The notes beneath the pieces are model-generated. The model was not told the origin of the DNA and did not search any database. It worked only from the letters and a program-made list of their open reading frames with translations. The position numbers were made by a program, and so were the translations under genes. A stretch of DNA of 64,000 nt from Calocera cornea HHB12733. Lineage: Eukaryota; Basidiomycota; Dacrymycetes; Dacrymycetales; Dacrymycetaceae. The stretch is taken from positions 1 to 64,000 of the forward strand of contig KV424028.1 in the NCBI GenBank assembly GCA_001632435.1, in the 5' to 3' direction. This document shows positions 56,849 to 64,000 of this stretch, piece by piece. Every line of letters begins with the position of its first letter. The first letter of the stretch is position 1.

Positions 56849-58578
56849 CCCGGTCACGGTGCCGAAGGAGCCTGCTTGGTCGGCTCTGTCGGGGCAATGT
56901 GACATGATTTGCTGGCTATCTGCTTGAGGTTGTGGCGCCCAAGTCAGAGGAGCTTGCGCTTGGCAAAGTAGCGACCTGGGTGGTCAGCGGATCCCGGGAG
57001 ATCTGGGGCGACGGCCCTTTGTAGAAGCTGTAGTGCGAGGATTGGGGCTGGGAGCAGTGGATCGGAAAGCGAACAACCCGCGGAGGATTCCACATCCAAC
57101 CGTGACGGGTCACAAGTCTGCCAGACTTGAGGCCGATGGACGCTTGCAAGAGTACTCCGGGACGATGCCGACAAGTCAGAGTCATGCGAGCCGCGGCGGT
57201 CTGCCAGAATGTTGAAGAGGGGTCGGTGGCAGGGCGGGCCGTTCAAGGTCGGGAACGCAGGAAGGCAGCACGTCTCGCGCTTCAACTTGGGGCATTTCCG
57301 TTGGCGACGGAGTCCACCGTGAACGACAGGACGTGACGATCAACTGCAGCATGCAGAGAGAGATGGGCGGTGGGAGCTGAGCACGCATGATGCGGCGCAC
57401 ATACACGATCACCGGTCATAAGACAGGATCGAAGCGGAGCCCAGCGCGTGCACACCATCCTCCTCCCCAGATTCAAAGGAGACAGAGCCGGGTACTGGAG
57501 CATGAGGGAAGTCCCGCAATTCGAGGGTGGAAGAAAATGCGCGGTCGGAGTTGTGCACGCTGGTAGAGTGGCAGATCGATGGGTTATCGTCCGCGGGACG
57601 AACCATGAGCCGATGCAGCGTGCAGAACGTCCGACGGGCTTATCAAAGGGCAGGGCAGAGACAGGAAAGCAGAGGATACGACGCGGGGCTCTGCCGTAGC
57701 TACATAGGAGCGGACTGCTCCAGCCAGGACGAGCCTCGCGGGGCGTCCAACGCGCTGTTTGGCATGCCTTGAACGGTGGGTCAAGAGAGGCGGCTTATAT
57801 ACACTTGTTTGTGGGACGGAAGGTGGTCGCTGGTCGTGGGCCAAGGGTTGCGCTAGAGTCGTCAAGCTCGGTTCTTTAGGCGATGCTTCGGTTCTTTGGT
57901 GGAGCGGGGCTTTAGTCTGAGCATCCGGCCGGGGGCAATATCAGCCTGAGAAGTCCAGGTAGAGCGCTGCTGCTGATCAAGGTGTGCACGGCAGATCGGT
58001 GGAAACAAGCCAGAAACGTGAAGCTGGTACCTGAAAGGAGAAATTGGTGGTGGGGCGGGACGTGCCCCCGCGCTGCAGCGCGATCTCGAGGACCGCACAC
58101 TGGAGGCAGTACCGCCGATCGTGCTTCCTTGTTCTGCTTTACGCTCCAATCCCGCACTCGTCTCAACATCACACACCGATCACACAATTAACTGCCCAAA
58201 GTGGTAGTAGAGCGTCCATACTATCGGCCCCGGCTTTCTGCGGACCCATCGCCGCGGTGCCCCATGCAACGCACCGATCACGCGCCGCTCAGCGGGGGCT
58301 CCGGCGCTCCCCTTTTCCTTTTTCTACTGCCCGTCGGTACTATCGGTGGGTACCCTACGTTGCGCGGGAAACTACTGGTGTCGCGCCAGAACCCAGTGAG
58401 GCCCATTCGGTTGCGAGCGTAGAAAAGCAATTGCGGTGCTCAAAAGGAAGGTGGTGGTCATGAAAGGGAATATGAGCGAGCGAGAAGGATATATGCGGTC
58501 ACATGATGCGGGCCAGGTATGGATATCTGAACGAACGGTATACTATGCTGAAACATCCCAGCCCGAACCCCGATCGTC
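56849..58578. other. Intergenic with one copy of a dispersed repeat
   Basis: 1.7 kb with no supported gene. 57770-57945 is related to 61925-62100 and carries a TTATATAC box near 57788. Open frames on both strands overlap without motif. Confidence 0.4.
57770..57945 (+). repeat. Dispersed direct repeat, copy 1
   Basis: Shares GTGGGCC(A/G)AGGGTTGCG, CGGTTCTTT and TTTGGTGGAGCGG in the same order and spacing with the copy at 61925-62100. Overall similarity is moderate and was judged by eye. Confidence 0.5.
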
Positions 58579-60159
58579 TCAGCCCTCTCGCCGGGTGTCC
58601 CGATACTCCGGCGGAGGGAGCGTTCCTCCCACGGAATCGCCCGGGCGATGCGGGTCGATCCTGGCCGCCAGCAGCTCGAGCACGCGGTCCACAACCTCGT
58701 TCGCCGCCTCCGAGTCGTGCAGCAGCGTCCCAGACCCGTTGTCCCCCACGCCGGCAGTGGCGAGCGCCGCGCTGACGGCCGTGTGGTCCGACTTGGGCGA
58801 CAGCGGGGAGAGGGCACTGCTCGGCGACGCCACAGTCTCTGCTGAGCCGGCCGTGCCAGCTGCTGGGGCAACGAGCGGCAGCACAGGGACGGATCGGGAC
58901 GAGGAATTCGCGTACTTCTCCAACCGGAGCCGGGATGGCGCCCCGGTAGTGTTCTCAGCAGCCTTCTCCTCGTCGTCCTCCGGAGCCGTGACGGGAGCGA
59001 TGAACGGGATGGCGGCTGGTGCAGCCCTGCGTCTGCGCATGAAGAGCCAGGTTGCCAGGAGCAGCAGGGCGAGCGCAGCGACCCCACCCACGACCCCACC
59101 GGCTATCGCGCCCGTGTTCGGTCTACTTGCTGTTGAAGAGCCGCCTGCTGCAGCACCGGCAGCGGAGGAAGAGCTAGGCGCTGGGCTGATCGTACCGGCG
59201 CCAATCCCCGTCCCGCTTGCTACACCGGCACTGCTGGTCGAGCCTCCCGTGCTCGAGCTACTCGTCCCCGCCTCCGAGGCGAGCTGCAGCACGGCGATGC
59301 TGTTCAGCGTGAACGTCGTGCTCCCGCTCTCGCCGTTGTTCGTCATGACGAGCGTGTGCGGGCCGGGCGTCAAGTGCGCAGCGAAGAAGACGACCGTTTC
59401 CGGCACGAGCCACTGCTCGCCAGCGGCGGTGTACTGCCCCGTCTGCCCGTCAAGTGTCTGTCAACCTGGTCAGACTCTCTACCAGCGGTTGGTGGAGGGC
59501 AAATGTGTAGCGCACGATATTGAACGGACCATGCCCGTTGTTCAAGCTCGAGTAGACGACAACGCCGATGCCCGTGAAGCTCAAGCCCGCCGACGCGCCC
59601 ACCTCGTTCGTCCGCATCGTGCCATTCGACAGGCCCTGCACGCTCACCGCCGCCCACGTCCCCGTGTACTCAATCGCGGGGTCTGCGTACCCCACCGTGT
59701 AGTTGCTCAGCGGCTCGGTCGAGTTGACGCTGATGACCGCCCGCGTGAAGTTGTACGGGCCGCCGGTGACGACGCTCAGCGTGTGCTCGAACAAGTTTGA
59801 CAGAGATGGCACGCTGGTGATGAGTGAGTCGAAATCATTCCCTGTTGACAGCGCGGCGGGAACGACAACGTTGTCGATCGTCACCCCCCCTCCCCTGGGC
59901 CCGCCGTATTCACCGAAGAGCTCGAGAGCATCGCCTGGGGACGCATCAGCCAAACCGCGGGCACCGGCCAAAGAAACTCACCCGAAAACGCCAAGCTGAA
60001 CCCCGAGCCAGCAACAGTCGTCCCATGATAGCTCTCGCCCAGGCCAGAGGCGCCCGCGGCGCTCGGCGTACAGCCGGACTGGTCGAAGCACTGTGTCCAT
60101 GTACCGTTGTACCGGAGCAGCGGGGAGGTGTTGTCGATCGTCACTTGGTAAGACGACAT
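58579..60159 (-). CDS. Single-pass membrane protein of the basidiomycete 'TIDN' type
   Basis: Exons 59982-60159, 59516-59934 and 58579-59457 give 491 aa. The outer half has two related beta-rich modules: the first starts YQVTIDNTSPLLRYNGTWTQ, the second contains AIEYTGTWAAVSV. Each is followed by SF/LAFSG-type and FNITLDGQ-type strands, as in carbohydrate- or ligand-binding jelly rolls common in Agaricomycete membrane proteins. Then come a Ser/Thr/Ala-rich stalk, one TM (AIAGGVVGGVAALALLLLAT), an RRRR stop-transfer and a Ser/Pro-rich cytosolic tail. No classic signal peptide is seen at the chosen ATG; members of this group usually start directly with the TIDN/TVDD strand. Function unknown; a surface sensor is a guess. 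The intron 59458-59515 joins FNI to TLDGQTG. Confidence 0.8.
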
Positions 60160-62200
60160 CGTTTGCTCGGAGGGCCGACCCAGGGACCTCTGGAGGGGCG
60201 ATCGGGAGAGGGAAAGACGCTGCGTAGCGTACGATCGACAATGAGCCGGTGATATTGGGTTCCAGACCGAAGGTCACTCGAGTAATGATCATGCGGTGCC
60301 CGGTGTCGCCAAGGGGTGCCTTAGGGCCATCAGGCATCCGCCCACGCCGGCATCCTGATGCGGCAGGTTGCTGAGGCTGCACGATATACCGGCTACAGTA
60401 TCTTCGGGAGAACGTCGAAGAGGGAGAAGCATTGTTGAGCAGATGGGGTCGCTGATCGGGAGCATGCGCTCCTCCAGCATTCGCTGCTCGCACAGGACTT
60501 TGGGGAGCACAAGCTCGACAGAGAAGGCGCTCGGAGGCGGATTGGGCGCTTCTTGTATCGATCCGTTGCGCACGGAAAGACGCCGAAGCACGTGATGCGG
60601 GGACATCGGGCAGCGCAAGCGGATCAGTCCTGGGCGGTGCGGGTGAGCGTGTTGAACCCTGTGGCCCAGACTATCAATGGGCACACACCTTGCAAGGACG
60701 ACAACACAGCAAGTGGGAGGTCTGCGCATCAAACCGCAGATGACGGCACGGCATTCCCGACTGCTCTCTCCCTTTCCACATCGTCGTTCCATTATGTATG
60801 TAAGAACATCGATCTTCATCAACACGTTGCTTCATTACGGCAAGCCATCAGAACTCTTCGGAGTGAGGTTACTATTATATCCTGCCATCGCCCTTCCATC
60901 GATAACATCGATTTCGGAGGAAAAACCGTGACCAACCGTTCTTCGGCCCGCCCGCGATCAGCCCTGGAGTGTCAGCCGTTGGCGTGCTGGACCAATTCCG
61001 CCGAACATGGGGACATATGGTTTCCCGTCTGGTCGGGATGCACTAAGTTGCATAGGCCAGTGAGTCTTGTTCCGCACCGGCAGCTGCAAGTCAGCGCCCA
61101 GCCGAGTCATGTATGCGCTGCGGTTGTCCCTCCAGCACACGTTTTCCAGACTTGAGAAACATTGCAAACGCATGTGAGACAAGCGCGCTGAAAGCGGCCA
61201 ACTCGAACGATGCCAGAGAGTGTAAGAAAGAGTTGAGTGCCAGTCCTCGGTGAACCAGAACAACTGACTCCGAACGCCGACGAGCGAGCTTTCAGTAGAG
61301 TCGCACATCCCAACTAACCACGTGTCAGACTCAGAGCATCTGACACCTGCGACGGACGGCAGGGTGAGAGCACCCATCCGTCAAGTTGCTTCCTATCTGT
61401 CTGTCTGAGACGGAGGAAGGCCGCGTACGTAACAGGATGGGGAGGCTGACGCGGCCAATGTGCGAGAAGGGAGCGGCGGGGGAGCGAAAGAGGTCATACA
61501 CGCCACGGGTCACTGCCGGCCTTGGACTAGTCTTTGCGACTAGAGCCCGGGGACGGGGCGTGTAAGACGACCCTGCTCGCGCGCGCGCTGGCTCTGAAAT
61601 CAGGGGAAAGTGCCCAAGGGAGGGAGGGCAGAGGGCGACGGCGTTGCTGAGGCGTTCGATGTGGAGGGGCGAGCCGTCGGTGATTGGTTCCAGAGCGGCA
61701 TATCCCTGAGATGGGCTCCGTGTTGTCATGACGGACGGAGTGCAACACCTCCGATGGACGTGGCACACCTTCGCCTGTAGCATGACAAGAGGGCCACTGA
61801 GGGGGATGTGCACGCCGAGCTGATCGGCTTCAGAAAGACGCGGCCATACCAAGCCAGCGCGTGCAGGACTCCCGACACGTCGCAACCAGATAGCGCGGTA
61901 GCGCAGAGTCAACAGGGCAGAAGGGTGGGAGGCGGCGCGGAGGGGAGTTTATGTACCCTCCTGGAGACGGGAGGACGGGGCCTGGACGTGGGCCGAGGGT
62001 TGCGCGAGAGCAGACCCGATCGGGTTCTTTGCGTGATGGGCCGCTTCTTTTGGTGGAGCGGCGTTCGTCTGATCATTCGGTTGGGGACGATGTCCGTTCT
62101 GGAGAGTCATCCACTGGGGAAGTCAACGAAGGCGATGAGGCTGACGGCGAACAGCAGCCAAACACATGGTATTACTATGTATTACGGCACTCGGGCCGAG
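60160..62200. other. Intergenic with second copy of the dispersed repeat
   Basis: 2 kb between two minus-strand genes; no supported gene. Contains the repeat copy at 61925-62100. Short frames (for example 60553-61155 and 61331-61912) lack motifs. Confidence 0.4.
61925..62100 (+). repeat. Dispersed direct repeat, copy 2
   Basis: Moderate similarity in direct orientation to 57770-57945 (shared blocks listed there). It ends near the UTP4 3' end, so it may overlap that gene's 3' UTR. Confidence 0.5.
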
Positions 62201-64000
62201 CTAAGTGCCGAACTTGTTGTGGTTCCACGCTGCCGGCCCCTCTGCGAGGACGTCCGCGACGGGCCGCTCGACGAGGACGATCGTCTCCCTCCCGTGCTCT
62301 TCCCGGGCCTTCCCCTCCGGCCCGGGCCGCTCCGCATCGACGTCCATGGCGTCCCCGCTCGCCGGGGCAGGGGCGCGTGCAAAGTCGACGAGGCAGACAA
62401 ACTTGTACCGCGTCTCGATGCGCACCCGCGCTTCGTCCATCCCCGGCGGCGCGGGCAGCTTGTACGCCTCGGCCGCCGCGTGCCGCTTCCGCTTCCTGGC
62501 CGCTCCCTCGGCCCCCGGCCCGTCAGTGGCGGGCGCGGTGGCGGAGCCGAGCAGGTCCGCGCGGCACACCCAGCTGCTGCCGTAGATGAACACCTCGCCC
62601 TCCCCCTCCGGCCGGGCCCGGCTCGTCAACCCCAGCACGGCGTCGTGCATCGTCCCCAGCCGCGCAGACAGCGCCGCGCAGAACACCTTTGTCGCGTCGT
62701 CCAGCCGCCGGTAGCGCAGCGAGTAGCACTGCACGCCGTTGTTGGCCAGCGCCACCACCAGGCGCGAGGGCAGGAAGTGCAGCGCCACCGCGTGCGACGG
62801 CAAGGCTGGCAGGGCGCAGTACGGCTTGAGCGTGCGCAGGCTGTAGACTTGGATGGGGGCGTGCAGGGGGAGCGCGGCGACGTACTGCCCGTCGGGGGAC
62901 ACGGCGAGCTCGGAGATCCAGGATGCTGCTGCTGATGCTGATGCCGATGCCGAGGTCGGCGCTGGAGGCACGAGCGAGCCGGCGAGCGACAGATCCGACA
63001 GGTCTATCACGAGGATTGTGGAGGCCGGGGTGCAGGACGGCGTGGTTGCGATGAGGAGGTGGGAAGCGCCGGGGGTGAAGGCGAGCGCCGACGCGCCCAG
63101 CAGGCCGGTGGACGCCGGCAGCTGCGCCATCACCCGCGCCGAAAAGCCCTTGATGCGCTTGGGGGTGATGTCGTCCTTCTGTGCTCCATACTCAGTCAAT
63201 GCGCGAATGCAGGAGGGTTGGGCGTACGCACCTCGCCGGACAGCCGCCAGAGCTTCACCTCGGCCCCGTCGGACACTGCGAGCCAGGCGGGCTCCTGCAC
63301 GTCCTCAGGCTCGCCCAGCGCGAGGCACGCGAGGTTCCCGGACCCCGTGAGCTCCATCTCGAGCGCCTTGCCCCACCCGCCCTCGTCCGCGGCCCCTCCC
63401 TCGCCCCCCTCCGCGCTCAGCCCCTCCAAAGAAGCAGCGGGATGGCGGAGGAACCACACGCCGACGCCCTGCTCGCGCTTGCACACCACCCACCCCCGCT
63501 TCCTGCCCAGCACGACCTCCCCCCTGCGCACATACGGCACGCGGCGGTGCCACCCGTCCGCCCACCCGGCGGCCTTGCTCGTCATGAGCACGTTCCCCAC
63601 GCGCCCGGCGCCGTGCGCGTCGGCCTTCTGCGGGGGCGCGCAGGGGGCGAGCACGGGCGAGAGGTCCTGCCCGCCTGAGACGAGCACTGGGCAGGTCCGG
63701 GACACGGCCAGGGAGGGCAGCGGGGAGCACGGCGGGAAGACGGCCAGGGCGCGCACGTCGTGCGCGTGCAGCCGGCGCGAGGTCGTCTGCACCCAGCGGG
63801 CCGCTTGGTTCGGGAGCGCTATCAGCGTGTGCTCGGAGATCTTCTGGTCCACCCCGGTCGTGTACACCGTCTTCCCGTTCTACTCCGTCGTCAGCTCTCC
63901 ACCTCTGCATAAACCATGACAGACGCACCGGCCCAATAGCCAGCGCCAGCACATCCGCCGCGTGGCTCCGGAACCCCGCGACGCGCGTGCCCGTCGCCAG
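62201..64000 (-). CDS. UTP4: U3 snoRNP WD40 protein Utp4 (cirhin), C-terminal part
   Basis: A component of the tUTP/UtpA complex of the small-subunit processome, needed for 18S rRNA processing in the nucleolus. The window holds three coding pieces: 63929-64000 (5' continuation outside), 63232-63879 and 62201-63178, joined by 49- and 53-nt introns. WD40 landmarks are VYTTGVDQKI, then RRLHAHDVRALAVF, LALGEPEDVQEPAWLAVSDG with VKLWRLSGE, and SELAVSPDGQYVAA. A basic KRKRH nuclear/nucleolar signal lies near the end. The protein ends KFGT, the usual C-terminus of Utp4/cirhin. Ala/Ser low-complexity inserts interrupt some blades. Incomplete at the right window edge; the N-terminal propeller is missing only because of the cut. 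Confidence 0.88.

Noticed and set aside
60553..61155. 200-codon plus-strand frame upstream of the TIDN-type gene
   Set aside because: No domain, signal peptide or homologous splice pattern; likely chance.
1..64000. CRISPR arrays, prophage, plasmid origins, rRNA genes
   Set aside because: The sequence is eukaryotic nuclear DNA and no such element or rRNA segment was seen.

Overview
The window is nuclear DNA of a filamentous basidiomycete, most likely an Agaricomycete. The genes are GC-rich and split by many 46-60 nt GT-AG introns with TACTAAC/CTRAY-like branch points. Family choice also fits: RTA1-like arrays, TAP-like secreted hydrolases, a SKN1/KRE6 glucan enzyme, a Zn2Cys6 factor and the basidiomycete 'TIDN' membrane receptor-like family. 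Gene models were rebuilt by hand from splice sites; for every complete multi-exon model the exon lengths sum to a multiple of three, which is a strong internal check. The genus cannot be named from this evidence.

Layout. 0.5-1.3 kb (-): a small multi-TM protein of an unrecognised family. 1.7-3.4 kb (-): a decayed MFS/MCT transporter. 3.6-5.0 kb (-): a Zn-dependent alcohol dehydrogenase. 5.5-6.6 kb (-): a FAH-family hydrolase. 8.3-9.5 kb (+): a Zn2Cys6 factor. 10.2-14.4 kb (+): four more copies of the small multi-TM family (one frame-damaged, one intact, one remnant, one short-tailed). 14.5-15.2 kb (-): a DUF1697 protein. 15.3-20.3 kb (+): a TAP-like alpha/beta hydrolase followed by a large multipass glycoprotein. 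20.4-22.3 kb: a non-coding degenerate tandem-repeat field. 23.2-25.5 kb (+): a SKN1/KRE6-type GH16 enzyme. 27.0-33.6 kb: a second TAP-like hydrolase (-), a maltose-acetyltransferase-like gene (+) with a duplicated 5' end, and a second multipass glycoprotein (-).

34.6-41.9 kb (+): PRP8, the core spliceosome protein. 42.5-50.9 kb (+): four tandem RTA1-like 7-TM genes sharing an exon template. 52.1-52.4 kb (+): a small secreted protein. 52.9-54.4 kb (-): a mitochondrial K+/H+ exchange-related protein. 54.7-56.8 kb (+): the branched-chain 2-oxoacid dehydrogenase E1 alpha subunit. 58.6-60.2 kb (-): a single-pass membrane protein. 62.2-64.0 kb (-): the C-terminal part of UTP4, whose 5' end lies beyond the window.

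Housekeeping genes (PRP8, UTP4, E1 alpha, KHE-like) sit between locally expanded membrane and secreted families. The most novel content is the small multi-TM family, which has five loci here with shared phase-1 introns, and the repeated pairing of a TAP-like hydrolase with an uncharacterised multipass glycoprotein on both sides of the SKN1 gene. Two N-runs are assembly gaps; the second lies inside an intron, so the E1 alpha coding sequence is complete.
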